A stretch of 64,000 bases of DNA, from positions 310,001 to 374,000 of the forward strand of contig NZ_JACHEH010000002.1 in NCBI RefSeq assembly GCF_014201415.1. The letters are read 5' to 3'. Of this stretch, positions 43,846-54,766 are shown piece after piece; position 1 is the stretch's first letter, and each line of letters opens with the position of its first letter. Both the position numbers and the translations under genes were made by a program. The notes beneath the pieces were generated by a model. The model was not told the origin of the DNA. It saw only the letters and a program-made list of their open reading frames with translations, and searched no databases. The DNA comes from Chelatococcus composti. Its GTDB lineage: Bacteria; Pseudomonadota; Alphaproteobacteria; Rhizobiales; Beijerinckiaceae.

Positions 43846-46800
43846 GCGGCCCGGCGCCGGGCGGGCTCCGTGTTCCGCCCAAGACAATCTACGACCAGCA
43901 GCGCGCCGCCCGGCCGGATGCCTCGGCCTGGGTGTCGGCCAACGCCGGCTCCGGCAAGACCAAGGTGCTCGCCGACCGCGTCATGCGCCTCCTGCTCGCC
44001 GGCACGGAGCCCTCGCGCATCCTCTGCCTGACCTTCACCAAGGCGGCGGCTGCGAACATGGAGAACCGCATCTTCGCCGAACTCGGCAAGTGGGTGCGGC
44101 TTGACGACGAGGCGCTCGCTGCTGCGCTCGAGAAGCTGGAAGGCCGCCGGCCGGACCGCGCCCGCCTCGCCCGCGCGCGGCGGCTCTTCGCCCACGCCGT
44201 CGAAACCCCTGGCGGCCTCAAGATCGAGACCATCCACGCCTTCTGCGAGCGCCTGTTGCACATGTTCCCCTTCGAGGCGAACGTGCCGGCACGCTTCACC
44301 GTCCTCGACGACAACGAGAGCGCCGTCCTCCTTGCCGAGGCGCTCGGCGCGGTCATGACGCAGGCGGCGCTTGGCCGCGACCGCGCCCTCGGCGACGCCC
44401 TGACCCTGCTTGCGGAAAACCATGCCGACGGCACGATCGCGGATGCGGTCCGCGAGGCGCTGAATCACCGCGCCGCGCTCCTTGCCTATGCGCGCACCCC
44501 GGCCACTTTCGAGGAGGCGATGGCCGGCCTCGCCCGTGCGCTCGGCCTTGCGGAGGGAGAGACGCCGCAGACCATCGCCCGCGCCATGTGCGAGGACGGC
44601 ATCCCCGCCACCGAATGGCCCGCCATCGCCTCGGTGCTGCAGGCCGGCAAATCGACCGACCAGAAGAACGCCGAACGCCTGCTGAAGGCCTGCCAGGCCA
44701 CCACCACCGAGGAGCAGCTGAAGAACTATCTGCGTCTGTTCTTCACCCAGCAGGGCAAGCCCGCATCCGACAGGACCCTTGCAACCTCCGCCGTGCCGGC
44801 CGACCTCGCCGAACGCCTGCGTGCCGAGCGCGACCGCCTGGCCGCCCTCGACGAGCGCATGAAGGCGGCGCAGACGGTGGAGCGCACGCGGGCGCTGCTG
44901 ACCCTCGCCCGGGCCGTCGTCTCCCGCATCGAGGCCGTGAAGCGGGCGCGCGGCGCGCTCGACTTCGACGATCTCGTCGAGCGCACGCTGACCCTGCTCC
45001 AGCGCGCCGATGCGGCCTGGGTGCTCTACAAGCTCGATGCCGGCATCGACCACCTGCTCATCGACGAGGCGCAGGACACAAGCCCGGCGCAATGGGCCAT
45101 CCTGAAGCGGCTGACGGAGGAGCTGTTTGCCGGCGAGGGCGCCGTGGGCAAGGTCCGCACGCTCTTCGCCGTGGGCGACCCCAAACAGTCAATCTACGGC
45201 TTCCAGGGTGCAGCCCCGCAGGAGTTCGAGGGCTCCGGCCGCTATTTCGAGATGCGGGCCCGCCAAGCGCGGCTTGCGTTCGAGCCGGTGGAACTCACCG
45301 TCTCCTTCCGCTCCGCGCCTGCGGTGCTGAGCGCCGTCGACGCCGTCTTCGCCATCGAGGAGCATTACCGCGGCCTCAGCTTCGCGGATGTGACGGTTGG
45401 CACCGCGCACGAGAGCGCCCGTCCCGATGCGCCCGGCCTCGTGGAGGTGTGGGAGACGGAGCGGCCGAGCGACCGCGAGGAGCCGGAGGCCTGGGTACTG
45501 CCGCTCGACGAGCTCGCCGAGAGCGCGCCCGCCATCCGCGTGGCCGAGCGCATCGCCCGCACCGTCGAGCGTCTGACGACCCGCGGTGACGACACGGGCC
45601 AGCGCTTCTCGCCCGGCGACATTCTCATCCTCGTGCGCAACCGCGGGGCCTTCTTCGAGGCAGTTATCCGCGCCCTGAAACGACGCGGCGTGGCGGTGGC
45701 CGGCGCCGACCGCCTCGATGTCGGCCAGCACATCGCGGTGCGCGACCTCGTCGCCGCCGGCCGCGCCGCCCTGCTGCCTGACGACGACCTGACGCTGGCG
45801 GCCGCCCTCAAGAGTCCCCTCGTCGGCCTGACTGACGAGGACCTCATGCGCATCGCCGCCCGGCGGGAGGACAGCGAAAGCCTCGTCGAGGCCGTGACGC
45901 GGGCCGCCTCTGCGGGCGATGCGACCGCCGCACAGGCCGCCGAGGCGCTGGCGCGGTGGCGCGACGCCGCCGCCCGCCGCGGCCCCTTCTCCTTCTACGC
46001 CGGCCTGATCGGCCCCGAAGGCGGCCGCGAGCGGCTCGTGGCACGGCTCGGCCAAGAAGCGGGCGACGCCATCGACGCCTTCCTCGCCATGGCGCTCGAT
46101 TTCGAGCACCGGCACGCGCCCTCGCTGAAGGCCTTCGTCCTCTCCTTCGAGAGCGACGGGCGCGAGGTGAAGCGCGAGATCAAGCGCGACCTCGACACCG
46201 GGCGCGACGAGGTGCGCGTCATGACCGTGCATGGCGCCAAGGGGCTGGAAGCGCCCTTCGTCATCCTCGCAGACGACTGCCGGCAGCCGAGCGGCCGCCA
46301 CGACCCCAGGCTCTTCGCGTTGCCCGTGCCATTGCCCAACGGCTCCGGCGGGATCACGGTGCCAGTCTGGTCGCCGAAGAGCGACGACGATCCGCCCGCC
46401 GTCGCCCGGCTGCGCGAGGCCGTGCGCAGGCGCGAGGCCGAGGAGCACAACCGCCTTCTCTACGTCGCCATGACCCGGGCGAAGGACCGCCTCGTCGTCG
46501 CCTCCTACAGCAACGCCAAGCGCGACAAAAACGGTAACTGGCCGGAACTGCCGTCCATGTGCTGGACCGCCATGATTCGCCGGGGCCTCGAAGGCCGGCT
46601 GGAAGAGGCAGAGGTGGACGGGAGCAGGGTCTGGCGCTGGCGCAGCGGCCCGCTGGACACAGCGGCGGCCTCACCGGCCCCGGCTGGAGACAAGGCCGCC
46701 GTCGTCGCGCCCGACTGGCTCGGACGCCCGGCGCCGGCGGAGCCGGAGGCGCTTCCGCCGCTCAGCCCGTCGAACGCGCTCGCTGCGGCCGACAGGCCGC

Positions 46801-47351
46801 ACCGGCCGGCAGACGGCCCCTTCGCCGCCGATGCGCGCCTCGCCGGCACGCTCGTGCACCAGCTCGTCGAGCATCTGCCCGGCCTGCCTGCCGCGACGCG
46901 CCGCACCGCCGCTGAGCGATTCGTCGCCGTGCGGGCCGGACGCCTCGACGCCGGCCAGCGGGCACGCATCGTCGCCCAGACCCTCGCCCTGCTCGACGAC
47001 CCGGCGCTCGCGCCGCTCTTCGGCCCCGGAGCGCGCGCGGAAGTCGCCGTCGCGGGCGAGATTGTCATCGGCGGCGTGCGGCGCGCCGTCTCGGGGCAGA
47101 TCGACCGGCTGGCAGTGACGGACGAGGCCGTCATCTTCGCCGATTTCAAGACGAGCGCCCGCCCGCCGGCGGACCTCGCCGGCGCCCCGGTGGCGCATGT
47201 CGGGCAGCTCGCCGTCTACGGGGCGCTGCTTGCGGACATCTTCCCGGGCCGCCGCCTCGAGGCCCTGCTTGTCTACACCGCCGGTCCGCGCGTGCTGGCG
47301 GTTCCGGACGAGGCGCTTGCCGCCGCCCTCGACCAGCTCCCGGTGTTGTGA
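43842..47351 (+). CDS. addA: Double-strand break repair helicase-nuclease AddA
   Basis: Protein of 1169 residues, a UvrD/Rep-type helicase with a nuclease tail. Motif I is [16 protein letters not shown] (about 31-46). The helicase motifs [30 protein letters not shown] and [18 protein letters not shown] are intact, as is [15 protein letters not shown]. The C-terminal PDDEXK nuclease has [21 protein letters not shown]. It pairs with AddB as the functional equivalent of RecBCD, and the ATGA overlap supports coupled synthesis. Confidence 0.96.
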   Translation: MSGPAPGGLRVPPKTIYDQQRAARPDASAWVSANAGSGKTKVLADRVMRLLLAGTEPSRILCLTFTKAAAANMENRIFAELGKWVRLDDEALAAALEKLEGRRPDRARLARARRLFAHAVETPGGLKIETIHAFCERLLHMFPFEANVPARFTVLDDNESAVLLAEALGAVMTQAALGRDRALGDALTLLAENHADGTIADAVREALNHRAALLAYARTPATFEEAMAGLARALGLAEGETPQTIARAMCEDGIPATEWPAIASVLQAGKSTDQKNAERLLKACQATTTEEQLKNYLRLFFTQQGKPASDRTLATSAVPADLAERLRAERDRLAALDERMKAAQTVERTRALLTLARAVVSRIEAVKRARGALDFDDLVERTLTLLQRADAAWVLYKLDAGIDHLLIDEAQDTSPAQWAILKRLTEELFAGEGAVGKVRTLFAVGDPKQSIYGFQGAAPQEFEGSGRYFEMRARQARLAFEPVELTVSFRSAPAVLSAVDAVFAIEEHYRGLSFADVTVGTAHESARPDAPGLVEVWETERPSDREEPEAWVLPLDELAESAPAIRVAERIARTVERLTTRGDDTGQRFSPGDILILVRNRGAFFEAVIRALKRRGVAVAGADRLDVGQHIAVRDLVAAGRAALLPDDDLTLAAALKSPLVGLTDEDLMRIAARREDSESLVEAVTRAASAGDATAAQAAEALARWRDAAARRGPFSFYAGLIGPEGGRERLVARLGQEAGDAIDAFLAMALDFEHRHAPSLKAFVLSFESDGREVKREIKRDLDTGRDEVRVMTVHGAKGLEAPFVILADDCRQPSGRHDPRLFALPVPLPNGSGGITVPVWSPKSDDDPPAVARLREAVRRREAEEHNRLLYVAMTRAKDRLVVASYSNAKRDKNGNWPELPSMCWTAMIRRGLEGRLEEAEVDGSRVWRWRSGPLDTAAASPAPAGDKAAVVAPDWLGRPAPAEPEALPPLSPSNALAAADRPHRPADGPFAADARLAGTLVHQLVEHLPGLPAATRRTAAERFVAVRAGRLDAGQRARIVAQTLALLDDPALAPLFGPGARAEVAVAGEIVIGGVRRAVSGQIDRLAVTDEAVIFADFKTSARPPADLAGAPVAHVGQLAVYGALLADIFPGRRLEALLVYTAGPRVLAVPDEALAAALDQLPVL

Positions 47352-47407
47352 ACAGCGCAAATGCCACCATATGTGGGGTCCACGTGTGGGCATGCACACA
47401 ACTTGCC

Positions 47408-47436
47408 TTGACCGGGACCGGGCACCTTCCTACGTT
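47408..47436 (+). promoter_or_regulatory. Candidate promoter of trxA
   Basis: TTGACC (47408-47413) is followed after exactly 17 bases by TACGTT (47431-47436). The -35 is nearly consensus and the -10 is weak. A start near 47443 would leave a leader of about 45 bases before trxA. Confidence 0.45.
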
Positions 47437-47487
47437 CGGGGCGACTGGCGGCGCAGTTTGCGCCGCGCATACGGAAAGGAACTCATC

Positions 47488-47808
47488 ATGGCGACCGCGA
47501 AGGTGACAGATGCGAGCTTCGAGGCTGATGTCCTGAAGTCCGCAGAACCCGTCGTCGTCGATTTCTGGGCCGAGTGGTGCGGACCCTGCCGCATGATCGC
47601 GCCCGCGCTCGAGGAAATCGCCACGGAACTGGCCGGCAAGGTCAAGGTGGTCAAGCTCAACGTTGACGAGAACCCGAACACGGCAGCCCAGTTCGGCATC
47701 CGCTCCATCCCGACCCTCATGATGTTCAAGGACGGCAAGCTCGCCGGCCAGAAGGTCGGCGCCCTGCCGAAGAGCGAACTGTCGAAGTGGATCTCGGCCT
47801 CCATCTGA
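47488..47808 (+). CDS. trxA: Thioredoxin
   Basis: Protein of 106 residues, the normal thioredoxin length. The active site WCGPC has Cys31 and Cys34, and the cis-proline loop is RSIPTLMMF. It is a general protein disulfide reductase fed by thioredoxin reductase. The ATG at 47488 has an AAGGA site; the frame is open upstream over the addA end but is not coding. A strong terminator follows. Confidence 0.97.
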   Translation: MATAKVTDASFEADVLKSAEPVVVDFWAEWCGPCRMIAPALEEIATELAGKVKVVKLNVDENPNTAAQFGIRSIPTLMMFKDGKLAGQKVGALPKSELSKWISASI

Positions 47809-47830
47809 CGCCGAGACCAGACGGATCCCG

Positions 47831-47860
47831 AAAGAAGGGCCCGCGGGGCCCTTTTTTCTT
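47831..47860 (+). terminator. Terminator after trxA
   Basis: AAGGGCCC (47835-47842) and GGGCCCTT (47846-47853) form a perfect eight-base stem with a GCG loop, followed by TTTT and flanked by AAAG/CTT that can extend the stem. It closes the divL-to-trxA block. Confidence 0.9.
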
Positions 47861-47908
47861 GCCGAGATTGCTGTTGCCGCCGCTGTGCCGCCATGGCATG
47901 CCGGAGCC

Positions 47909-48442
47909 ATGCAGGACACGGCACGCCCCACCGCCCACCTCGTTCTCGGCGGCGCCCGCTCGGGCAAGAGCCGCCATGCCGAGGCACTGGTCCGGGCGAT
48001 GCCGGGACCGTGGATCTATGTGGCCACGGCCGAGGCCAGGGACGACGAAATGGCGGAGCGAATCGCCCGCCACCGGCAGGAGCGGGGCCCGCAGTGGCAT
48101 ACGGTGGAGGCGCCGCGCGCCCTCGCCGAGGCCATCGAGACCGCGCCCGAAGGCGCGCCCGTCCTCGTCGACTGCCTGACCCTCTGGCTGACCAACGTCA
48201 TGCTCGCGGACGAGGATGTCGAGGCCGCCTGCCGGCAGCTTGTCGAGACCGTAGCCAGCCGGCGCCGGCCGCTCGTCCTCGTCGCCAACGAGGTCGGCTT
48301 CGGCATCGTGCCGGACAACGCGCTGGCCCGCCGCTTCCGCGACCATGCCGGCCTCCTCAACCAGCGCCTCGCCGCCGTCGTCGATGAGGTCATCCTCATG
48401 GTCGCCGGCCTTCCTCTCACCGTTAAGGGGCCCACCCAATGA
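47909..48442 (+). CDS. cobU: Adenosylcobinamide kinase/guanylyltransferase CobU (CobP)
   Basis: Protein of 177 residues. The P-loop is LGGARSGKSRHAEAL (about residues 13-27), and VLVDCLTLWLTNVM and VLVANEVGFGIVPDN are conserved blocks. It phosphorylates adenosylcobinamide and adds GMP in the nucleotide-loop assembly of cobalamin. The start at 47909 follows GGAG; an earlier ATG at 47885 is less likely. It overlaps cobO by four bases. No second riboswitch is seen upstream. Confidence 0.94.
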   Translation: MQDTARPTAHLVLGGARSGKSRHAEALVRAMPGPWIYVATAEARDDEMAERIARHRQERGPQWHTVEAPRALAEAIETAPEGAPVLVDCLTLWLTNVMLADEDVEAACRQLVETVASRRRPLVLVANEVGFGIVPDNALARRFRDHAGLLNQRLAAVVDEVILMVAGLPLTVKGPTQ

Positions 48443-49053
48443 CAGACATCACGCCCGAGGAAGCCGCCCGCCACCAGCAGAAGATGGCCAGGCGCAAGGC
48501 CCTGCAGGACGCGAAAGTGGCGTCGAAGACGCGCGAGAAAGGCCTTCTCATCGTCAACACCGGCCCCGGCAAGGGCAAGTCCACCGCCGCCTTCGGCCTC
48601 ATGCTGCGCGCCCTCGGGCACGGCTGGAAGGTGGGCGTCGTGCAGTTCATCAAGGGCACCTGGGACACCGGCGAGCGGCGTGCCGTGGAGCGATTCGCCG
48701 ACCTCGTCGAATGGCACGTCATGGGCGAGGGGTTCACCTGGGAGACGCAGGACAAGGCGCGCGACATCGCCGCCGCCTCGCGTGCCTGGGACAAGGCGCG
48801 CGAGCTGATGGCACGCGACGACATCCGCCTCGTCATCCTCGACGAACTCAACATCGCCCTGCGCTACAACTACCTGCCGCTTGAGGAGGTGGTGGCGACG
48901 CTCGCGGCACGGCGGCCGGACCTGCACGTCGTTGTCACCGGCCGCAACGCCAAGCCGGAGATGATCGCGGCCGCCGACCTCGTCACGGAGGCGGCGCTCG
49001 TCAAGCATCACTTCAACGCCGGGGTGAAGGCACAGGAAGGCATCGAATACTGA
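48439..49053 (+). CDS. cobO: Cob(I)yrinic acid a,c-diamide adenosyltransferase CobO
   Basis: Protein of 204 residues of the CobA/CobO/BtuR type. The nucleotide loop is [20 protein letters not shown], followed by [15 protein letters not shown] and [16 protein letters not shown]. It transfers the adenosyl group from ATP to cobalt. It overlaps cobU upstream (ATGA) and shares one base with cobQ downstream (TGATG), so the three genes are coupled. Confidence 0.95.
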   Translation: MTDITPEEAARHQQKMARRKALQDAKVASKTREKGLLIVNTGPGKGKSTAAFGLMLRALGHGWKVGVVQFIKGTWDTGERRAVERFADLVEWHVMGEGFTWETQDKARDIAAASRAWDKARELMARDDIRLVILDELNIALRYNYLPLEEVVATLAARRPDLHVVVTGRNAKPEMIAAADLVTEAALVKHHFNAGVKAQEGIEY

Positions 49054-50537
49054 TGGCGACACCTGCGGTGATGATCCAGGGCACCGGCTCCAACGTCGGC
49101 AAGTCGCTGATCGTTGCGGGCCTGTGCCGCCTCTTCGCCCGGCGCGGCCTCGTCGTGCGCCCCTTCAAGGCGCAGAACATGTCCAACAACGCCGCCGCGG
49201 TGTCCGGCGGCGAGATCGGCCGCGCCCAGGCGCTGCAGGCGCGGGCCGCGCGCGCCGAGCCGACCGTGCACATGAACCCCGTGCTACTGAAGCCCGAGAG
49301 CGACCGCGGCGCCCAGCTCATCGTGCAGGGCCGGCTTCACGGTCACCTCGACGCGCGCGACTTCGGCACCCGGCGCAGGGCGCTTATGCCCTTCGTCCTC
49401 GGCAGCTTTGCCAAGGTGTGCGAGGGCGCCGACCTCGTCATCGTCGAGGGCGCCGGCAGCCCGGCCGAGATCAACCTGCGCGCCGGCGACATCGCCAACA
49501 TGGGCTTTGCGACGGAAGCCGGCGTGCCGGTGGTGCTCGTCGGAGACATCGACCGCGGCGGCGTCATCGCCAGCCTCGTCGGCACCCATGCCGTGCTCGA
49601 CGAGGCCGACCGCGCCATGGTGCGCGGCTTCCTCGTCAACAAGTTCCGCGGCGATGCCGCCCTGTTCTCCGCAGGCATGACGGCAATCGCCGAGCGCACG
49701 GGCTGGCGGCCGCTCGGCCTGCTGCCCTGGCTGCGGGAGGCGAGCCGGCTGCCGGCGGAAGACGCGCTCGACCTCGATGGCACCGGCCGCAAGCCAGGCG
49801 GCAGCTTCGTCGTGGCCGCCCCGGTCCTGCCGCGCATCGCCAATTTCGACGATCTCGATCCGCTGAGGCTCGAGGACGGCATCTCGCTCATCCTCGTGCC
49901 GCCGGGCCGGCCAATCCCGGCCGATGCCGACCTCATCGCCCTGCCCGGCTCGAAGGCGACCATCGCCGACCTCTCCTTTCTCAGGGACCAGGGCTGGGAC
50001 ATCGACATCCTGGCCCATGTGCGCCGCGGGCGGCGCGTCGTCGGCCTGTGCGGCGGCTACCAGATGCTCGGCCGCACCATCGCCGACCCTGAAGGCGTCG
50101 AGGGGGCGCCGGGCGTCGTGCCGGGGCTCGGCCTCCTCGACATCGACACGGTCCTCACCGGCGACAAGACGGTGCGGCCGGTCGAGGCCCTCCATGCCGA
50201 GACGGGCTACACCGTCACCGCCTACGAGATCCATATCGGCCGCAGCGAGGGGCCAGACTGCGTGCGGGCCCCCTTCCGCATCGCGGGCGAACGGGAGGGC
50301 GCCATGTCGCCTGACGGGCTCGTCATGGGCACCTATCTGCACGGCATGTTTTCCGCCGACGACTTCCGCAGGGCCTTCCTCGCCCAGGCGAGCGGCGGCA
50401 GCTTCCGCACCAGCCTCGCTTACGAGCGCAGCGTCGAGGAGGCGCTCGACAGGCTCGCCGCCCACGTCGGCCAGCACATGGACGTGGATGCGCTCCTCGC
50501 CATCGCTCAGGAGCGGACGCACGAGACCTCTGCCTAG
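49053..50537 (+). CDS. cobQ: Cobyric acid synthase CobQ
   Basis: Protein of 494 residues. The N-terminal ATP-binding domain has [28 protein letters not shown] and [10 protein letters not shown]. The C-terminal class I glutaminase-like domain has the Cys in [12 protein letters not shown] and the His in MGTYLHGMF. It amidates four carboxylates of adenosylcobyrinic diamide. Its end overlaps the convergent btuF-like gene by four bases. Confidence 0.96.
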   Translation: MATPAVMIQGTGSNVGKSLIVAGLCRLFARRGLVVRPFKAQNMSNNAAAVSGGEIGRAQALQARAARAEPTVHMNPVLLKPESDRGAQLIVQGRLHGHLDARDFGTRRRALMPFVLGSFAKVCEGADLVIVEGAGSPAEINLRAGDIANMGFATEAGVPVVLVGDIDRGGVIASLVGTHAVLDEADRAMVRGFLVNKFRGDAALFSAGMTAIAERTGWRPLGLLPWLREASRLPAEDALDLDGTGRKPGGSFVVAAPVLPRIANFDDLDPLRLEDGISLILVPPGRPIPADADLIALPGSKATIADLSFLRDQGWDIDILAHVRRGRRVVGLCGGYQMLGRTIADPEGVEGAPGVVPGLGLLDIDTVLTGDKTVRPVEALHAETGYTVTAYEIHIGRSEGPDCVRAPFRIAGEREGAMSPDGLVMGTYLHGMFSADDFRRAFLAQASGGSFRTSLAYERSVEEALDRLAAHVGQHMDVDALLAIAQERTHETSA

Positions 50538-51394
50538 CGTTCCCCGTTGACCTTGGCGCGCACCTCGGCGGCGAGCGCGTCGATGGCCGCCGGCGTCGAG
50601 GGCCCGCCGCAGATGGTGAGCCGGTCGGACAGGAACAGGCGGCGCTCGGGCGGCAGCAGCTGCGCCAGCGCCGGATGCACCAGAAAGGCCGTGCCGTTGT
50701 CGATGGCGCGGGCATCGTCCTCGTCCATCACCACGAAGTCCGGCGGGTCCATGACGAGCTGCTCGAGGCGCACCAGGCCGCCCAGCGGCAGGCCGAGGCG
50801 GGCCTGCATCGGCGTCAGCCCCATGTGTCTGAGGAGTTCGGCGACGAGCGAGCGCTCGCCGGGCACATAGCCGCGCCGGTGGAGGATGAGGACCGTGGCC
50901 GGACGCCGGGCGATGCCCTTCGTGCGCGCGAGGGCTGCGTCGATCTCCCTGACGAGCGCGTCGCCCCGCTCGGGATGGCCGAGCCGCGCCGCAACGGCCA
51001 GCAGCTGCTCCCGCCCCTCGGCGACGTCCCGCCACGGGTCGAGCACCATCATCGGCACACCGTGACGCTGGAGCATCTCGCGTTTGACGCGCGTACCATA
51101 GCGGCCACTGAGCACGAGGTCGGCCTCGTCGACCAGGATTTCCTCCCCCGTGCCGCCGTTGACCGGAAGGTCGCCGGCGCGGCCGGCGAGAAAGGAATAC
51201 TCCGGATCGCGCGACAGGGGGCTGAGGGAGGCGATCTGCGCCCGGTCGGCGAGCGCCAGCAGATACTGGTCGGCGCACAGGTTGAGGGAGACGACCCGCT
51301 CGGGCCGTGCAGGCCGGCCGGCGGCAGCGGAGAAGGCCGGCGCAATGCCGAGTCCCGACGCCAGCAAGACCGCCAGTGCGAGAATGATCCTCAC
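50534..51394 (-). CDS. btuF: ABC-transporter binding protein for cobalamin (BtuF-like)
   Basis: Protein of about 286 residues starting at a GTG just before the signal peptide ([19 protein letters not shown]); an ATG at 51463 would add 23 residues. The mature part has [39 protein letters not shown] and [20 protein letters not shown], typical of class III periplasmic binding proteins. Its place beside the cobalamin riboswitch and btuBCD genes makes cobalamin or a precursor the likely ligand. A siderophore is the alternative. Confidence 0.82.
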   Translation of the reverse strand: MRIILALAVLLASGLGIAPAFSAAAGRPARPERVVSLNLCADQYLLALADRAQIASLSPLSRDPEYSFLAGRAGDLPVNGGTGEEILVDEADLVLSGRYGTRVKREMLQRHGVPMMVLDPWRDVAEGREQLLAVAARLGHPERGDALVREIDAALARTKGIARRPATVLILHRRGYVPGERSLVAELLRHMGLTPMQARLGLPLGGLVRLEQLVMDPPDFVVMDEDDARAIDNGTAFLVHPALAQLLPPERRLFLSDRLTICGGPSTPAAIDALAAEVRAKVNGER

Positions 51395-51524
51395 CGTCCG
51401 AATCCCCCATGGCCCCGAAGGACGACACTCCGCAGGCTTACGGCGCTCCTGGCCCCCGTGCAAATGCCAACGCCCCGCACATGCTGTGCATGCTTGCGAC
51501 CGGGCCGCGGTCTGTCCTAAAGAG

Positions 51525-51732
51525 GGTGATGCGTTGGTGCCCCGCTTCGGCGGGGTGAAACGGGAACACGGTGCAAGGCCGTGGCTGCCCCCGCAACTGT
51601 GAGCGGCGAGCAGCGATTCGACGAAGCCACTGGGGCCTGAAGGCTCCGGGAAGGCCGAATCGCCGCAAGGACCCGCAAGCCAGGAGACCGGCCAGCGCGC
51701 GAGGCAACCCTGACATCCGCCGGAGGGGCGGA
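51525..51732 (+). ncRNA. Cobalamin riboswitch ahead of btuB
   Basis: The aptamer runs from about 51525 to 51712. GGTGAAACGGGAACACGGTG, the core GCTGCCCCCGCAACTGTGAGC and the B12 box AGCCAGGAGACCGGCC (51677-51692) are all recognisable. After it, TCCGCC (51716-51721) and GGCGGA (51727-51732) pair around a loop GGAGG, the ribosome site of btuB. So control is probably of translation start: cobalamin binding would favour hiding the site. It switches btuB-btuC-btuD. Confidence 0.95.
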
Positions 51733-53721
51733 ATGGAGGTTTTCATGACCGGGTCCACCGGCCGGGCGCTCACCGGCGCCGCATTTCTCCTGTTTTTCGT
51801 CACCCTGTCTGCCGCTGGCGCCGCCGGCGAGGAAACCATCAGCCTGCGCGAGATCGTCGTAACGGCGACGCGCGGCCCCCAGGCGGTGGCCCGCGCCGGC
51901 AGCGCCATTACCGTCATCACCGCCGAGGACATCGGCCGCTCCGGCGCTCGCACGCTCAACGACGCCCTGCGCCGCGTGCCGGGCCTCGAAATCAGCGAGA
52001 CCGGCGGCACCGGCGGCACCACCGCCGTGCGCCTGCGCGGCGCAGAGGCGGGGCAGACGCTGGTGCTGATCGACGGCGTGCGCGTCAACGACCCCTCCAC
52101 CAGCAGCGGCCAGTTCGACTTTTCGCTGCTCGTGCCGACGGACATCGAGCGCATCGAGGTGCTGCGCGGCCCGCAGTCGGCGCTCTACGGCTCGGATGCG
52201 ATCGGCGGCGTCATCAACATCATCACCCGCAGGGGACGCGGCGAGCCGCGCGCCTCGATCGCCGCGGAGGGGGGCAGCTACGGCAGCAAGGGCCTGCAGG
52301 CCGCCGTGTCGGGGGGCGACTCGCGTTTCAACTACGCCGTCTCGCTCAACACATACGACACCGCCGGCTTCTCGCGCTGGGGCTACCGCATCGGCCGCCT
52401 CCAGGCGCAGCACCCGTGGCCGTTGGAGAACGACGGCGCACGCCGCTTCGGCCTCAGCACCCGCTTCGGCTTCTCTCCAAGCGAAGACGTGACATTCGAC
52501 GTCGGTGGCTCAGCCTATTTCAATTACGCACAAACCGACGCCGCCTTCGGTGCCTTTCCCGACACGCCGTCTTCGGGCATCCAGCGCTTCGGGCAGGTGC
52601 ATGCCAAGGCCACGGTCTACACCTTCGACCGTCGGCTGAAGAACACCTTCCTCGTCTATGCCAACCGCACGGCGCGCGACTATCGCTCCATCAGCTATTA
52701 CGGCGCCGCGGCCGCGCCGGTGACGGACTGGTCGAAGGACGGCTTCACTGGTGGGCGCATCGGCGCCTCCTACCAGGGCGACCTCTCGCTCGACGACTTC
52801 GGCCTCTTTACTTTCGGCGGCCAGGTGGAGCGCGAGACGATGAAGACCACGAGCCAGCCTGTGCTGCCAGTGCCGGGAGCGCGCACGACGCTGGCCGACG
52901 CCGCCCAGACCACCCGCTCGCTCTTCGCCCTGCACCAGATTACCATCGCTGATCGCCTCAACCTGTCGCTGGGCGGGCGCATCGACGACATCGAGGGCGC
53001 GGACCGCTTCGCCACCTGGCGCGCGACCCTCGCCTACGACATCACGGAGAGCGACACGGTGCTGCGGGCGAGCGCCGGCACCGGCGCCAAGGCCCCGACG
53101 CTCTACCAGCGCCTCGACCCGGTCTACGGCAATGCGGCGCTGGGCTCCGAGCGCTCCTTCGGCGTCGACGCGGGTATCGACCAGAAGCTGTTCGACGGCC
53201 GCCTCACCCTCTCGGGCACGGTCTTCCTCAACCGCTACCGGGATCTCATCAACTTCCAGAGCGACCCGTCCTGCCGGCCGGACCAGACCTTCGGCTGCTT
53301 CGTCAACGTGGCACGAGCCGAGACGAGCGGCTTCGAGCTGTCGGCGAAGGCCGACATCATCCCCGGCATGCTCGGCCTCGATGTCGCCTACACCAACCTC
53401 ATCGCCCTCGATCTCGGCACCGGCCTGAGACTCGCCCGCCGGCCGGAGAACTCCGCGCGCATCGGCCTCACGCTGACGCCCACGCCGGGCCTCGTCATCG
53501 CCCCTTCGCTCGTCCTCGTCGACACGCGCTATTCGTCCGCGCATGAGCAGGACAGGCTCCCGCCCTATGCCCGGCTCGACCTCTTCGCCTCCTATGATGT
53601 GTCGGAGCGCGTATCGATCTTCCTGCGCGGCGAAAACCTCACCAATGCGCGGTATGAGGAGGTGAAGAACTTCGGCACGGCAGGACGCTCGGTCTATGCC
53701 GGCCTCAGGGCCACCTGGTGA
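51733..53721 (+). CDS. btuB: TonB-dependent cobalamin receptor BtuB
   Basis: Protein of 662 residues: a signal peptide (to about residue 31), the TonB-box region ETISLREIVVTATRG, a plug domain (RSGARTLNDALRRVPGLEIS; VEVLRGPQSALYGSDAIGGV) and a 22-strand barrel ending LRATW. The riboswitch points to cobalamin. The ATG at 51733 uses GGAGG in the riboswitch hairpin loop; an ATG at 51745 has its own GGAGG (51735-51739) and may be used too. It needs ExbB-ExbD-TonB, which is encoded at 6.5-9 kb. Confidence 0.94.
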   Translation: MEVFMTGSTGRALTGAAFLLFFVTLSAAGAAGEETISLREIVVTATRGPQAVARAGSAITVITAEDIGRSGARTLNDALRRVPGLEISETGGTGGTTAVRLRGAEAGQTLVLIDGVRVNDPSTSSGQFDFSLLVPTDIERIEVLRGPQSALYGSDAIGGVINIITRRGRGEPRASIAAEGGSYGSKGLQAAVSGGDSRFNYAVSLNTYDTAGFSRWGYRIGRLQAQHPWPLENDGARRFGLSTRFGFSPSEDVTFDVGGSAYFNYAQTDAAFGAFPDTPSSGIQRFGQVHAKATVYTFDRRLKNTFLVYANRTARDYRSISYYGAAAAPVTDWSKDGFTGGRIGASYQGDLSLDDFGLFTFGGQVERETMKTTSQPVLPVPGARTTLADAAQTTRSLFALHQITIADRLNLSLGGRIDDIEGADRFATWRATLAYDITESDTVLRASAGTGAKAPTLYQRLDPVYGNAALGSERSFGVDAGIDQKLFDGRLTLSGTVFLNRYRDLINFQSDPSCRPDQTFGCFVNVARAETSGFELSAKADIIPGMLGLDVAYTNLIALDLGTGLRLARRPENSARIGLTLTPTPGLVIAPSLVLVDTRYSSAHEQDRLPPYARLDLFASYDVSERVSIFLRGENLTNARYEEVKNFGTAGRSVYAGLRATW

Positions 53722-53725
53722 GGCG

Positions 53726-54766
53726 ATGGACGGGGAGCGGGCAAGGACAGTCGAGGAGGCGGCGGCCCATCGCCCCGGCCGCTGGCTGGTGCCGGCGCTT
53801 GTCATTCTCCTCGTGGCGTTCTCCGCGCTCTCCCTCATGCTCGGCCCGGCGCGCCTGACGCCCGCTGCCGTGATGGATGGGCTCCTCGGCAACGGCGGAG
53901 TCGCGGTCGTCGTGCGCGACATCCGCCTGCCACGCACCCTGCTCGCCATCATCATCGGGGCGACGCTCGGCCTCGCCGGCGCCGCCCTGCAGGGCCTGCT
54001 GCGCAACCCCCTCGCGGCGCCGTCCGTGTTCGGCGCGCCGCAGGCGGCGGCCCTCGGCGCCGTCGTTGTCATCTACTTCGGCTATGCGGAGGTCTATTCG
54101 CCGGCTCTGCCGCTCGCCGCCATCGCCGCTTCCTTTCTGTCGGTGCTGGTCGTCATTCTCGTCGCCGGCGAGAGCGCGAGCCTCGTCGTCCTCGTCCTCG
54201 CGGGTCTCGCCATCTCCAGCCTCGCGGGCGCCGCCACCTCCCTCGCCATCAGCCTGTCGCCCAACGCCTTCGCCGTGACGGAGATCGTCTTCTGGCTCAT
54301 GGGCTCGCTGGAAGACCGGACGATGCGCCACGTGGCGCTGGTGAGCCCCTTTGCGCTCGTCGGGGCCGCGCTCCTGCTCTCCCAGGGCGGGGCACTGCGC
54401 ACGCTGGCGCTCGGCGAGGAGGCGGCGCGCAGTCTCGGCGTCGATGTGCGCCTGCTGCGCCTGGCCATCGTCACCGGCGTCGCCGTCGGTGTCGGCGCAA
54501 GCGTGGCGGTTGCGGGCACCATCGGCTTCGTCGGCCTCGTCGCCCCGCACATCGTGCGCCCGCTCGTCGGTCACGATCCGCGCCGCACGCTGGTGCCGGC
54601 AGCTCTCGCGGGAGCGGTGCTGCTGACGGCGGCCGACTGCGCCGTGCGCGTCATCCCTTCCGCCAGCGAGGTCAAGGTCGGCGTGCTGACCGCCATCGTG
54701 GGCGTACCCTTCTTCCTCTACATCATCCTGCGCCGGCGGGCGGAACTGGCGGGAGCGCCCGCATGA
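53726..54766 (+). CDS. btuC: Cobalamin ABC permease (BtuC/FecCD family)
   Basis: Protein of 346 residues with about ten membrane helices. RDIRLPRTLLAIIIGATLGL, GAALQGLLRNPLAAPSVFG and the C-terminal GTIGFVGLVAPHIVRPLVGH are the landmarks of the family. The homodimer would carry the ligand delivered by the btuF product. It lies four bases after btuB; the ATG at 53726 is preferred over the upstream frame that overlaps btuB. It overlaps btuD by four bases. Confidence 0.92.
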   Translation: MDGERARTVEEAAAHRPGRWLVPALVILLVAFSALSLMLGPARLTPAAVMDGLLGNGGVAVVVRDIRLPRTLLAIIIGATLGLAGAALQGLLRNPLAAPSVFGAPQAAALGAVVVIYFGYAEVYSPALPLAAIAASFLSVLVVILVAGESASLVVLVLAGLAISSLAGAATSLAISLSPNAFAVTEIVFWLMGSLEDRTMRHVALVSPFALVGAALLLSQGGALRTLALGEEAARSLGVDVRLLRLAIVTGVAVGVGASVAVAGTIGFVGLVAPHIVRPLVGHDPRRTLVPAALAGAVLLTAADCAVRVIPSASEVKVGVLTAIVGVPFFLYIILRRRAELAGAPA

